Assembly: GCF_023856365.1 (NCBI RefSeq)
Contig: NC_064539.1
Span: 22,633,019-22,697,018, forward strand
Origin: Brienomyrus brachyistius
Taxonomy: Eukaryota; Chordata; Actinopteri; Osteoglossiformes; Mormyridae
Direction of reading: 5' to 3'
Length of the DNA: 64,000 nucleotides
Shown here: one piece after another, positions 1 to 12,784 of the stretch
Position numbering within the stretch: position 1 is the first letter of the stretch
Layout of the letters: the number at the start of each line of letters is the position of its first letter
Notes under the pieces: model-generated
Seen by the model: only the letters and a program-made list of their open reading frames with translations
The model's database searches: none
Told to the model about the DNA's origin: nothing
Translations under genes and position numbers: made by a program

Positions 1-268
1 AAATTTTAACAGTACAAATGGATATTGGGTTTTTTATCTTTTATATCAACAGGAATGTTCATCGAGAGTGCCATTTTCAATAAAATATTCAGCTTTGTCT
101 TGATTGTTATCCAATGCATGAAACAATCTCAAGCTGAATTTAAAAACTGATAGCCGATACCAAATACGAGTTATTTGGTAATTGGCCAATTCATCCGACC
201 AATCGATTATTTGTGTCAATAATCAATGAATTATTTGACTTTGAAAACAATCGTTTGTTGCAGCCCTA
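1..268 (-). mobile_element. hAT-like DNA transposon arm, cut by window edge
   Basis: An AT-rich arm ending in ...GTTTGTTGCAGCCCTA at 268. On the opposite strand it starts TAGGGCTGCAACAAACG and continues with ATTATTGACACAAATAATCG, the pattern of abundant fish hAT ends (TAGGGCTGCAAC...). The left side is outside the window. No transposase coding is visible. Family recall from memory; a repeat-library search would settle it. Confidence 0.5.
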
Positions 269-274
269 TTCTAA

Positions 275-349
275 ATAGTAATTTTTTTTCATATCACACA
301 CTTAGTGTCGACAGCGATTGATGAATAAATCCGAAATGGACATCCCTAG
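275..349 (-). mobile_element. Second hAT-like terminal fragment
   Basis: Ends in GAAATGGACATCCCTAG. The reverse strand begins CTAGGGATGTCCATTTC, resembling another common fish hAT end. It adjoins the previous arm and has no visible partner end, so it is probably a solo or nested remnant. Confidence 0.35.
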
Positions 350-465
350 TTAAAGGTAGCAATTATTAAGAATACCATTTCATATCGCAATCAGGAAGTT
401 ATTCCACCATTTCCTATTGTGGCAGAGTGTGCAAGTGCCAGAGAGCCCAAAGAAATGATCAGCAC

Positions 466-600
466 TAGGGCTGGGCAATATGCACTAGAAACTATGATAT
501 TTACAGACATTTTCACAATATCGGTATTTACCGCGGTATTCTAAAATTCTGGTGTGGAAAACTGTAAAATATGACGGCTAGTTTTGAGTTTTTCTGATTA
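466..600 (+). mobile_element. Third hAT-like terminal fragment (TAGGGCTGGGCAATAT)
   Basis: Starts TAGGGCTGGGCAATATG at 466 and continues with alternating AT-rich sequence including CACAATATCGGTATTTACC and CGCGGTAT, typical of a widespread fish hAT non-autonomous family. I saw no matching opposite end nearby, so it is likely a truncated 5' end. The downstream limit is approximate. Confidence 0.45.
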
Positions 601-734
601 TGCTGATCAACTTGTGTTACAGTTAGGGGTTATGTTACAGGTATAATGATAAATTGCGCTAACAACAGACTCGTACCTTGATGGAATTTCTTTTTAAAAA
701 GTGCATTATATATAATTATATATAACTGTTAATT

Positions 735-802
735 ATGCCTGCGATGGGCTGGCCCCCCCATCCTGGGTTGTTCCCTGCCTCGTGCCCATTGATGCTGGGG
801 TA
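735..802 (+). mobile_element. 3' tail fragment of an L2-like LINE
   Basis: Contains GCGATGGGCTGGC, then CCTGGGTTGTTCCCTGCCTCGTGCCCATTG split by small changes. This is the very common fish 3'-tail phrase (…GATGGGCTGGC…CCTGGGTTGTTCCCTGCCT…GTGCCC). The usual end (GGATAGGCTCCGG… and a GGATGG repeat) is missing, so it is truncated. Clade assignment from memory. Confidence 0.55.
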
Positions 803-3800
803 GTCTTTCAAGCTTCACAGGAACATTGTATAGGTGAGGGGCCAATATCTGGGGCCAGTTTTGAGAGCAGTCGCACTAAAAATGAGGCAGTGTAACTTAG
901 TGGCAGCACATGAAAGGACAGCCACAGATGCATATACGATGAATCCGATTACATAGAGACAAGTTACACAGAGTTGGACTTCTAATAAGGTGAGAGTACT
1001 GTAGGGGGGCTAGAGATTGTAGAGGTTTGCTGGTGTAGGAGGAATAGGGATTTGATGGAGGGAGGGGATGGTGGGGCTCTCCAGGGGATGCAATGCTTTC
1101 GTTCTGAGGGTATCTAGTTGTGCTCTCTCCCAAAATGTGTCTTTTTTGCCTTTACAAGAGACAGTTCACAATCTAACGATGCCTGAATAAATATGGTATC
1201 TGGCAGTGAAATAAACCAAGTAACAAATTAAATGTATGCATTATTGACTGAGCAAGTCATATCTTTCTGTATTAACTCATTAATACTGCATTCTTTTCTG
1301 TTTTACGTGAGACCCAAGAAATAAAGTGTCATTAATGCTCACTTAATGTTTAGGGCTGTGATCCCTGGTGCCTCCGACGGTGCTGCTGCCACCCGGGTGA
1401 CATCTGTGATGGTTATGGGAGAAAACTGGGACTTGGTTCTCTTTTGGTACTGCGGTGCTGTTATTGGGGCGGGGAGGGGGGCTGTCATGGGTGCCCTTAG
1501 CCTTCGTAAACATGGTCCCTGATGATGCACTTCTCACAGTGCTGTTGCCTTTACCGGGGCCTGTTTCATGGCTGATGCGTGTGTTTTTCAAATGGGGGAA
1601 CTGCCGCTGGCAGAGCGATTGAGCGCGATTGTGTTTGTGCATTTTACAAGGTGTACATGCGGCCATGGTTATTTATTTATTTTTTGAAACCCCTGTGCAA
1701 AGCACACTTTGTCCTCTGCAAGGTCCTTTGAAATTGAAGGGGATAAATTGCTCCATTAAATCGCTCGCTCTTATTTCAGCTTTAATTTTTTTCCCCCTGT
1801 CTTTTATGTTTTTATAATGGGACACACTGAGGCTTGACAGGAGCGTCAGAAAATATACGAGGGGAAAATGGGATAACGATCGTGATTTTCCTCAAATCCA
1901 CAGCCCGGCAGGTTGGCCGGTTTTACTTCGTACCTGCGTGGCTGCTGACGGCAGGACGTGGAAAATGAGCAATCCCAGAGTCTGCCCGTTCAGCGTCGTT
2001 AAACTGCAGCTTTAGCCTGAATAATCTGAATTCCATTTGTATTTGCTCTGCTTCTGTGTTCCCATACATCCTGCATTTAGTTTGGTCCCATACACCCTGT
2101 ATCCCATCACTTTTTTTTTTGTTCCATTCCATTTTATGCCCCATTTTGGGTTTCATTTCATTCTGAAAGCATGACAGTGCAGTGTGCTCTAGTGGAAAAC
2201 AGTAGGCGGAACATGTGGGTGACTGGGTCCTCTGTGATGTTTTTATGGTTATTAACTTATGCTTGTGTGCCTTAAAGTTTATAGTCCAAATTAGTGCAAA
2301 TGACCCGCAGGCTTTATTAAACTTTGTTGGTTATTGACCCTGTGGCAGTTGGGAAAGAGATGAAAATGGTACAGAAATTGTATTTATGTAATTTTCCTGG
2401 AATGTCAGGCCACATTGTCTAAGTGTAGCGCAAAAAAAAAAAAAAAAACGTGAGTGGTATTAATTGTTGGGTACAGCTATTTCTGGTTTTAAGCATTCTC
2501 TTGAGAATGATATGTATTCTTGGTTGGTTGACAAATTGCATTCCCCGCAAGCTGAGAATAGAGCATTATTAGATTTCACACATCTTTGGTGAGAGTTTTA
2601 GTGAGCTAAATCAAAGAGTTGCTTTCTGAGATTATAGCAGAATGCTGAATGGAGAGCAGAATGTCTGTGCGACCTCTGGCCTCTTGGTAGTGAAGCTTCT
2701 GTTGCTTGCTTTGGCGCTAGGGTTACTCCTGTTTAACCAAGGGCAACATTTACTTATATAACAACATTATGAGATTGTGTGATATTCATGAATGAAGAAT
2801 TTTTTTGCAGAATAGATTTTTTTTTCTATTTTGAGGGCATGTGAATCATTCTTAGATAAAAGTGCAATTTTAAAAGGCCGGACATTAGATGAAGGGATAT
2901 GTATTCGTTGGTTAATTGTTCACTTGTGGCTTCAGACCGCCTTATGCTGGCAGTTTGCAAGATGGCAACATTAACCTGTCGACGTACCTTAGCCGTATGT
3001 TCCTTTACCTCTGGGGCAGTCTGCTCCTCAGTTTAATCCTTCATCTCTGCCCCTCTCTGACTTTTGAAAAATTCTGTGTGATTAAGCTTGGTCGTGTCAC
3101 CCACTCAGGCTCCACCATTGTCGTCTCCAGGAAGATAATTGCTGAGAGCAATCAGCTGTCAAGCGCCCTGACGGCAGAATGGTCCAATGCAGCGTCTCAA
3201 TTATTTTAATGGCAGTAATGGAACTTGTGAAACTCGCTGAGCAAATCCATTGAAATATATTTCAAGACCAAAAATGAAAATGTTTAGAGAGCTTTCTAGA
3301 CTCATCTTCATTTTATGCCCGTTATTAGCCCGTTAGAACTCTGCCTGCATCTACAGCTGTTTTCTTACTTTGTTCCCATCGTCAACATGGCAGACAGTCT
3401 TTGTGGAAAGTGAGAACTACCTTAAAAGAAAGACTGTTTGTTTTGGCTGATTTGTTAAACTCACTCACTACTATGCTGTCATACACACCTACCACGGGTC
3501 TGAACTGTGATTCTGGTGCACTGCTAGTCAGCAGCAAATCGTCTCTCTACTGTGCTACTCTACTGTCTTTCAACAGGCCATTTTATTATAAAACACTTAA
3601 ATTGGATTTATTTGGCTTTTAAGTTATGCTGATGATTATTTTCTTTTTAGCCTTAATTTGTCTTGCATACCGATGTCCCACTGTCTGGAGCATGAGTGTC
3701 TGTGAGAGGAGGGTCTCCCCGGTGGGCAGTCATAGGGCACCTTGTCTGGATGAGTTTTAGATTCTTTTATTTTAGTCCGCAACAGCTTGTGGCTGAAGCT

Positions 3801-6740
3801 TAGAAGCATCCGCTAAGGTATGTGGAAGCTACAAATCTAGAAGTAAATGTGTCCCTGTTGGGACCCAACATTCGCTGTCAATTCAGGGAAAATGGAGAGA
3901 AGAAAAAAGGATAGAAGAGAAAGTCATTTGAGTGAGCTCTGTCTCACTTCATTTGAGACCTATCTGAGATGGAGAGGAGATTCTGCGGGGAGTGACACAC
4001 CGTCTCAGGTGGCTTGTGACCTGAAATAACCTTCCCCAGGAGCAGATGGGATGTGACTCAGACTGGGCCACACTACTTTTGTTCATTTTAAGTTTGGGCC
4101 GATCTCTCCTGCACAAGGGATTTCTTGGTAAGAAAATGACACATCAAAGCATCTGTGTGGTCACATTTTGCATAAAGCTGTTGAGTATCTTCTTTTTTTT
4201 TTTAATCTCTGCTGCATCAAGCTGTCTCCATTTGTCTTCATCAGACTGTAAGGTATAGAGTATTAAGACCTCACCAGCTTGGACCCATCAGCTCAGAATG
4301 ATGTGAAACAGTCTAGCTGGCTGGGTAGTTTTATGGCCGATGCTGTTATCATTGGTAGCCTCACCCGCTGATGTGTGTACTGTTGTCAGAGACCCCTGCC
4401 GTTGAGCCTGTGACTCATGCTCTGCTTGATTACTGTTTATGTTATTGCTCATTTGTGCATCTTCTAACCAGGCAGAGTTGGTTGACAAAAAAAATGAGAA
4501 AATGTTTTATTTATATCTTAAAAGCAGTGGTGGGTCTGTTACTTGTGTGGTGGTCTGTATTTTTTGTTTTCCTGTCAAGTCCTCGTGTTATGGAAAGCAT
4601 GGTTTGGTCAGGGTACGGGATTTTTGATTGAACCGTGACTTTTCAGTCGTCACAGTGACAGAATGTGAGCCTGAAAGGCCAACCCCGTTATCTCTCAGTG
4701 GAAGGTAGGGATGCAGCCATCACAAAATTCATGGTTTGCTATAAACCTCAGTTTTCGGTTCACAGAATGGTGCAATTTTGGTACAGCAGGGACAACCAAA
4801 TTTGTTTTGAAGTTATTAAAACTGGTAAGACCATTTGGAATAGTCGCATATCTGTAGTAATTAGCACCCCCATTGCCATAATTATAATTTTTTTTAGCTT
4901 GGTTTCAATTGCCTGCTGAGAGACAGTGTAGGTCTTATCCACTACTCTCTCTCTAGTGATGGTGTAACTTATTGAGAAAGCAATATATTCCCATACTGCT
5001 AATTATGACTGCAAAAAGCATTAGACCCAACTGTCTCATATCCACAATTAACAGAATGTTTTCCATGTCGAACACCTACTTGTGATTTTAGGCTGTGCCT
5101 GAGCAATACACTGCGTTCATTTGCTTTATTGTGCGTGCTGAACCAAAAACAAAGTAGCACCAGGTGTCATGGTGGACGTATGTCATATAGCGTGTCATAT
5201 CGTAGGTAAAATGGAAAGACATTCAGTGCTGAAGCATATGGCTTACGGAGACTCAGAAAGATGCAGGTTGCAAGAAAACTACAAGGAGTGGCTGCATTGC
5301 TGGAGGAACAATAATGCATTCATAATGGCTAGGAAGTGTAGATAATCAGGAAAAATCTGGAATTTTACCTCACCATCAAGGGAACTTGATTGCTGTGCAT
5401 AAATTTTTGAGATGCCATTTTCTTTTTTGCACATGATGCAGTAAATGGAGGATTTAATGGCCTTCAGTCACTAAGGGACTGTTTAAGCTTTGTCCTCTGC
5501 CTGGAGGCAATGTTGCAGTAGGACAGTTGCTTCAACAGCTTGTTCAGACAGTTGAGCTAAGCACTGAGCTAAGCCCCCTCCCCCAGAAAGATTCAGGTTC
5601 TGCCGTGCCAACCCTGCAGTCCAATACTCCTGTCTGCGAGCCCCATGAGTCAGCTGGGCTTTGCAGACAGTTAGGCTGCAGTCAGTTAAGTCACGGTGAG
5701 GATGACACCCATAACGAGACTGTGCATGGCGGCTTTAAACGAGCATGCTGACATATAGAGCCAGCCACTTTGCTAGCATGTCCTCTCTTTGGTGACATTT
5801 AAAGAAAAGCCTCTGGAGTTTGCTGAACTGTGTTTGTTTGCCTGTGCTTGCCTCCCTATGCCTCTCAGCCGCTTCCACGCGTTAGGGGTGCCCTCTCGTC
5901 TGCTGTTTCATCCTCAGCCAAGTAGGAGACTGCAGAAATAAAGCAGTACATTCCCTGTGACTCTCTGGCACCAGTGTAGGATCTGTAGCAACTGGCTTTG
6001 TGAGAATGAGACCAGAGGGCATTTTGTCAGTATGTCTGGGTGACAGCTGTAATGAAACCCAACGCTTACCTAACCAATGCTTTGCACAGCTGCTGATGAG
6101 CTGGCCTGAGAACCAGTTTATTTTTTGTTTCCACTTTGCCTATGTGAGTTGTCAGGAAAGCACATGTATGTTTGGGATGCTGCTTTCAGTTTTTTTGCCA
6201 TGTACTCAAGACAAAATATGAGGCTAAAGTCGCCTGAGATTACTCTGCTTTCACAGATTATTTCATTTCTCTTGCTTCTGGCCAGGAGTCAGACCCATTA
6301 TTTCCCTGTTCTTTGAGGAACCTTCTATCAGCCAAAACCCTAAAATGAGGTTTCCTGATAAATCTTTAGTGCTGTTGAATCACACACCCTTAAAGGAAAA
6401 TTGAAAACTGAAAGGCATGACCAGCTAGACTCCCATGTATGTGAAAGACAAGATTAGACGTTCCGTTACGGTGTTCAAGAAAGGTAATTTTTCCATTTTT
6501 TAAGGTTGATCCACCACTTTAATTCCTGATACCAACAAATTTGATGTTCTGAATCGCTAGATGGTTTTTTGACTTTCTGCCTCTGCACAAGTACCCTAAC
6601 TACAAAGTACATAGTGTAGAAAAGCTAACTGCAGTTCATTGCCAGAAAAATGCCTTTCATAGCGTCACTGTTTCAATGTTCTGGGGAAATTTCCCAGTGA
6701 AACTCATTTATGTCATAATCTATGACCATGTGGCCTTTTT

Positions 6741-6742
<2 letters not shown>

Positions 6743-6794
<52 letters not shown>

Positions 6795-6859
6795 TGTATG
6801 TGTATATGTATGTTTGTGTATATATATATGTATATATGTGTATGTATGATATATATATT
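6743..6859. repeat. Compound microsatellite (TG)n/(TA)n
   Basis: About 21 uninterrupted TG units from 6743 pass into TATATG/TGTATG and then TATATATA-type repeats to about 6859. The open frame across it is a by-product of the repeat. Confidence 0.95.
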
Positions 6860-7869
6860 CATTCAGTGGAACCCCCTGTGTGTGTGCGAGAGAGAGAGAT
6901 GTGGGATGTTGTGCAGATAAAAGCCATTACAGTAATTTTAGCCTTTTGCCTGGATTGCTGGCTTCCAAACATCATACTTCCTGTCTAGCACTGCTATATG
7001 GAATGTATATAGCTTTGAACTAAATATTCTATACAGTTCTATACAAAGCAGTTTCTGCTTACCAAGTAGATTAAGTTAGGCTAGTAGGATTTGAACTTAT
7101 GAACTTTTTCTCAGCCATGGTGCGATGGTATATAGAGGGAGCCCCATCCTGTGGGATATAGTCATTGAAGCTGTGAAGCTGACAGAAACTAAGACGGAAT
7201 GTCAGGTTCTCACAACCTGGCCCTGCTTCGATCCCAAAGTCTCTCTTAAAGCTACCATCCATCGACAAGCACTCCACTGCCCAGACTGGCATCCATTCAC
7301 AAGATGAAAGAAAGTTTCACTGTTGGCTGAAACTGATCTGAAATTCATCACATGTTCTTGGATTTATATAACTTCCATGGTCTTCCCTTCAGCAGTAATG
7401 CAGTGCAATTTGTACTGAATAATTTAATCAGGACATTGACGGATTTACTGAATTCATTTAATTTGTCTAAGAAAGAGATGACTGTTGAGGCAAATTATGG
7501 AGACTCACATAACTGGAACAAATACTCTGCATGTGAAGGCTGCATCCACAAGAAAATGGACTCCTGAGCTTTACTTGAAATAGTTTAAGCCAAAAGCCAG
7601 TGGCTTGTTTGTCCCCTTGCTGTAAGCCCTAGCGCCCCGAAGTTGACAGCAGGCAAAAATGGGATGGGAGAACTCCATCCATTAGCATGCCACATCTCTG
7701 GTTCTATGGGCAGGTAGCATGCCAGAGCTCACCTCTGGGAGCTGAATGACATCAACATGGAATTCTTCATTAATGTCGGCGTGCTAATTACTTTGGACGT
7801 GACTGCACGGCAGCTCAGGAGGCTTAACGAGCGTCTGGGTTGGTGAGAGGCGGGGTGCCCCAGGATAAA

Positions 7870-8040
7870 CAAACACGCACACTGAAGCCATAGACTGAGA
7901 ATGAGCTGCTCAGGCACATTCAGATCCAACTCCATTTCTCTAAGAATGAACTTAGAAAGAAGAAAGTTTTTCCCACGTGTGCCAAAATGTCGGAAGGGGG
8001 CTTCATCAGAGAAAATAACACTGCTGTCCAGTCCTTGAAC
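7870..8040 (-). pseudogene. Inverted piece of Tc1-like transposase, head to head with the main copy
   Basis: On the minus strand the sequence encodes VIFSDEAPFRHFG followed by GKNFLL. This is the conserved block around the first catalytic aspartate of Tc1-like transposases. The same block appears on the + strand immediately to the right (8055 onwards) in a more decayed form. The two pieces meet near 8040. No other part of the element could be followed to the left with certainty. Confidence 0.55.
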
Positions 8041-8783
8041 TTCGGAAGACTGGTGCAAAGTCACTTTCTCTGATGATGTCCCCACCCAACATCTGGAAAA
8101 TTGACTGTCTGGAGAAGAATAGGTGAACGCTACCACGAGTCCTGTATCATGCCAACAGTCAAGCATCCTGAGACCATCCATGTGTGGGGTTGTTTCATCC
8201 AAGGGAGTGGCCTCACTCACAGTTCTGCCCAAAAACACTACCATGAATAAGGAATTTTATTAAGACGTCCTCCAAGAGCAACCTCTCCCAACAATCCAGG
8301 TACAATTTGGTGATGATCTGTGTCTTTCTCAGCATGATGCAGTACCATGTCACGAGGCAAAAGTGACAACGAAGTGGCTCGGAGATCAAATTTGGATCTG
8401 TGACCAGGAAACTTCCCATATCTTAATCTCATTGAGAAGCTCCAGTCAGTCCTCAAAAAGCAGGTGGACAAGCAGAAGCCCACAAATTGTGGTCAACTCC
8501 GAGTTCTAACAAGGCAAGAATGGATCATGATCAGTCAGATTTGGCTCAGAAGCTGATATCCTGCATGCCAGAATGAATTGCATAAGGTATGAAGGGTCAA
8601 CACAGTGAATATTAACTCTTTGTATAAACTTGATGTATTTGCCAATAAAAGCCTTTAAAACTTATGAATTGTTTATAATTGTTCTGCAGTGTATCATATA
8701 AACACATAAAAAAATTCTGAAGTGCTGGAGTTTTTGAAACACAAAATATGTGTCACTGACACAACTTTTGGCCATACCTGTAC
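7980..8783 (+). pseudogene. Decayed Tc1/mariner transposase copy with 3' inverted terminal end
   Basis: In broken + strand frames from about 8060 to 8610 one reads the order of a Tc1-like transposase: a region of the first catalytic aspartate (FSDD-type), then HPETIHVWGCF-like, NTTMNKEFY-like, a C-terminal PGN-PYLNLIE motif, LKKQVDKQKPTN, and a QEW-ISQ…QKLI end. Several stops and frameshifts make it inactive. The 3' end at 8765-8783 (ACTTTTGGCCATACCTGTA) is the inverted terminal repeat type of a common fish Tc1 family, ending in the TA target. The 5' terminal repeat was not found. Upstream of about 8040 the homologous sequence runs in the opposite direction, so the copy is rearranged. Confidence 0.85.
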
Positions 8784-8916
8784 ACTTGAGAAGGCCGGGT
8801 CACTCAGAGCATTTGGGGCTTAAGGCCGTTGTTCAGCAGCACCACGGTGACATCACTGTGCCAGCCCTGGGATTTCAACTGCCAACCTTCTAATGACAGC
8901 TTCTTAAGCCACTGTA

Positions 8917-9661
8917 TACTGGTATCCCCCACTTCATCGGAGTAAAGCGTTCCTATGAAACCTTTTGTAAACTGGAATGACGTAAAACACAAGCAGTTAC
9001 CATTAGTTTATATGGGACATTTCTTTGACCGTTCCCAGACCCAAAGAATTTCCTACCAAATGCCAAATTAAAACTAACATATAGTAGTAAAAGCAGGGAT
9101 GATAGGATAAATATACCACCTATATAAAATGGAAATAGTATATCAATGTAGTTTCATTTATTCATTCAGTACAGTTATGTGTTACTTAACAGGGATACGT
9201 TCCTAGAAATGCCTCATTAGGTGATATTGCAGTAGTGAGAATGTCATACTCTTCTAACACAATCCTATATGGGTATAGCCTACTACACAACTAGGCTATA
9301 TGGTTTAGCCTAAATGAAAAGAGCACAGTGTAATAAATACATGAACCAGTAACAGTTATCATGTAATTTGTATTGTACACAATTGTATGTGCTTTACTTT
9401 TATATGACTGGCAATGCAGATGATTTATTTACACTAGCATCACCACAAACATGTGAGTAATGCTACAGTGTCACAAGGCAATAGGAATTTTCACTGGCGT
9501 CATATTTGCAGTCCTAAACGCTGTTTTTGGTTTTCTCTTGTTAACTTCAATTTTTTGTAAAAATGAAAATCTTCTTTGGATTTCTTTCAGTTAGCAAAAA
9601 CAAGTGCTAATATAGGTCTTGTGGCGTAAAGTGAATGTTTGCAAAGCGGGGAATACTTGTA
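8917..9661. mobile_element. Non-autonomous pogo/Tigger-like DNA transposon, interrupted
   Basis: The left end reads TA then CTGGTATCCCCCACTT. The right end, on the reverse strand, reads TA then CAAGTATTCCCCGCTT. These are imperfect inverted repeats of CAGGTATYCCCCRCTT type with TA target duplications, as expected for Tigger/pogo relatives. The inner right part (GGATTTCTTTCAGTTAGC, AGTGCTAATATAGGTCTT) fits the same element. No transposase is encoded. A second element sits inside (9171-9510). Confidence 0.6.
9171..9510. mobile_element. Second DNA-transposon fragment nested in the pogo-like element
   Basis: Begins ACAGTTATGTGTTACTTAAC and contains GATACGTTCCTAGAAATGC, ATTAGGTGATAT, TATAGCCTACTACACAACTA and later ACAAACATGTGAGTAATGC and CAATAGGAATTTT. 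I recall closely similar sequence from DNA transposon consensuses in mammalian genomes. It is non-autonomous and internally deleted. The right edge is uncertain. Confidence 0.5.
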
Positions 9662-9668
9662 ATTATAT

Positions 9669-9673
<5 letters not shown>

Positions 9674-9742
<69 letters not shown>
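9674..9742. repeat. Long (TA)n microsatellite
   Basis: About 34 continuous TA units, 12 bases beyond the right end of the pogo-like element, whose target site is TA. Confidence 0.97.
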
Positions 9743-9745
<3 letters not shown>

Positions 9746-10468
9746 GGTATACATGTATAATATAGTTGCATGTGAATATTTTTCAGTGTTTTGCGGTCAT
9801 TTTTGAGTTCAGATTTTCACCCCATTTTATTGTATGTTTTTTAGTCTTCAACTTTTTAACTGCACATAATATTTATTTAATCAGAGACAATGAGCTTTGT
9901 TGATGTTCATCATCTCTGGCATAAAACAAGAAAGGGTCGGCCACAGTTCATGGGTTTTTCCCTGCTTAGAAACTGGCAGAGCAATTTGCGCAAAGAGTTT
10001 TTGTCCTGGTTGGGGAGCAACTTGGAGGAAGAAAATGGGGTTGAAGGCAGCTTTGGGACAGGAGGTTAATAGTTTGGGCTGAGAATGTCATTGGAGGAAA
10101 TGACCGAGTGTTTCTGCGGCTCTGGCTGAGCCCAACTCAGCTTGGGTGATACGCTTTTCTTCCATAACATAGGGATGAGAGGGGGATTGGGCCTGGGACC
10201 CATGCCAAACCACTGGTTCTCATAACTGTTTTATATCTTAATATTTGCAGACTGTCTGCTGAGTTTAGCTGGGTCTACAGGATGGGGTAGCATGTGAGCG
10301 AGAGTGGATTGTGGTTGTTTTGTCTTTTTTTTTGACATTTGATTCTTGGAGGGGGGAATCTGAGCTCTGTGTTGACCCTGGACTTTGCTGCCCCCTGTCT
10401 TTCAGTCTCTAGATAGATAAAATTGATTAATTGCCAAGGGTGTTAAGGTACCTTCCTAGTGGTAGTGA

Positions 10469-12095
<1,627 letters not shown>

Positions 12096-12179
12096 GCAGC
12101 AGAACGACTGAGGAACCTACCTGAGGTGCATTACAAGGACAAAGTCAAGGGAAGGACTGTAGAAGGACAGGGCGAGTGA
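12096..12179 (+). CDS. galt: Galactose-1-phosphate uridylyltransferase, last coding exon and stop
   Basis: The exon follows a TCGTTCCAG acceptor and joins the previous exon in phase 0, so the sequence reads TPEQ then AAERLRNLPEVHY. It encodes 27 residues and ends in TGA at 12177-12179. The segment AAERLR-LPEVHY is the conserved C-terminal helix of GALT. The final residues (KDKVKGRTVEGQGE) diverge from mammals, as is usual for this tail, but the length is within one residue of the human end. The intron between the two exons (10643-12095) is 1,453 bases. Together the two exons give about 78 residues, roughly the last fifth of the protein. With the intact reading frame and splice sites this looks like a functional gene rather than a pseudogene. 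Confidence 0.96.
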   Translation, partial: AAERLRNLPEVHYKDKVKGRTVEGQGE

Positions 12180-12774
12180 CCCTGATGTGACAACACCTGT
12201 CCACTGGGTGGCACTCCTTTGGGCTTACTTCACACGCAATTTCATTGCTCAGGGGGAAAAAAAAACATATGCACACAACATGTAATGATTCTTTGATTGA
12301 TTTGGCAGGTAGTTGTGATGTTGACATGTATCTCTATACTTTTGGTTGTGAAGAGTTGATGTTGGTACAGTAGATTAAGCCTTTTTGGATCGTGTGGAGG
12401 CCTGATGAAGGAGCAGGTATCCAACCGCAGGCAACAAGGCCATTCAGTGACGAGCTCTAGAAAGAATGGAGCAGTAATAGTTGGTGGCTGCCTTTTATTC
12501 CCGAAACATCCTCAAATAGCACCCCATAGGTGATCAGCTAAACTTAACTTGAATCTCATAACAGCGGGATATATTTTTTTTCCATACGGAAACTTGAAGC
12601 CAGCAGTCAGTGTCTTTAAGATGTTTTCTCACCTATAATTAGCTTTGTTTAATGTTCTTTATGACTGTTGGATTGGGAAACTGGCATATTCAAGCTGCAA
12701 GAACTCTTGTAAGAAAATCCAACACCATTTACTTTCAGCCACTTCTAAACCACATGTGCAGTGTACCTGTGATA

Positions 12775-12780
12775 AATAAA
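12775..12780 (+). terminator. galt: Probable galt polyadenylation signal (AATAAA)
   Basis: The first canonical AATAAA on the + strand after the galt stop codon, about 600 bases downstream. This gives a 3' UTR of ordinary length, 12180 to about 12800. The region between holds no other recognisable gene. Supported by position and motif only. Confidence 0.55.
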
Positions 12781-12784
12781 CAAC

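Noticed and set aside
735..760. GATGGGCTGG as the end of a galt exon (SMGWHG)
   Set aside because: The surrounding sequence is a LINE 3' tail, and the frame does not encode the conserved galt residues.
6722..6988. 88-codon frame rich in Cys/Val and Tyr
   Set aside because: Produced by the TG/TA microsatellite.
7071..7292. Minus-strand frame with HSFNDYIPQDGAPSIYHRTM
   Set aside because: Protein-like look, but I could not tie it to a family or to the neighbouring Tc1 copy; not supported as a gene.
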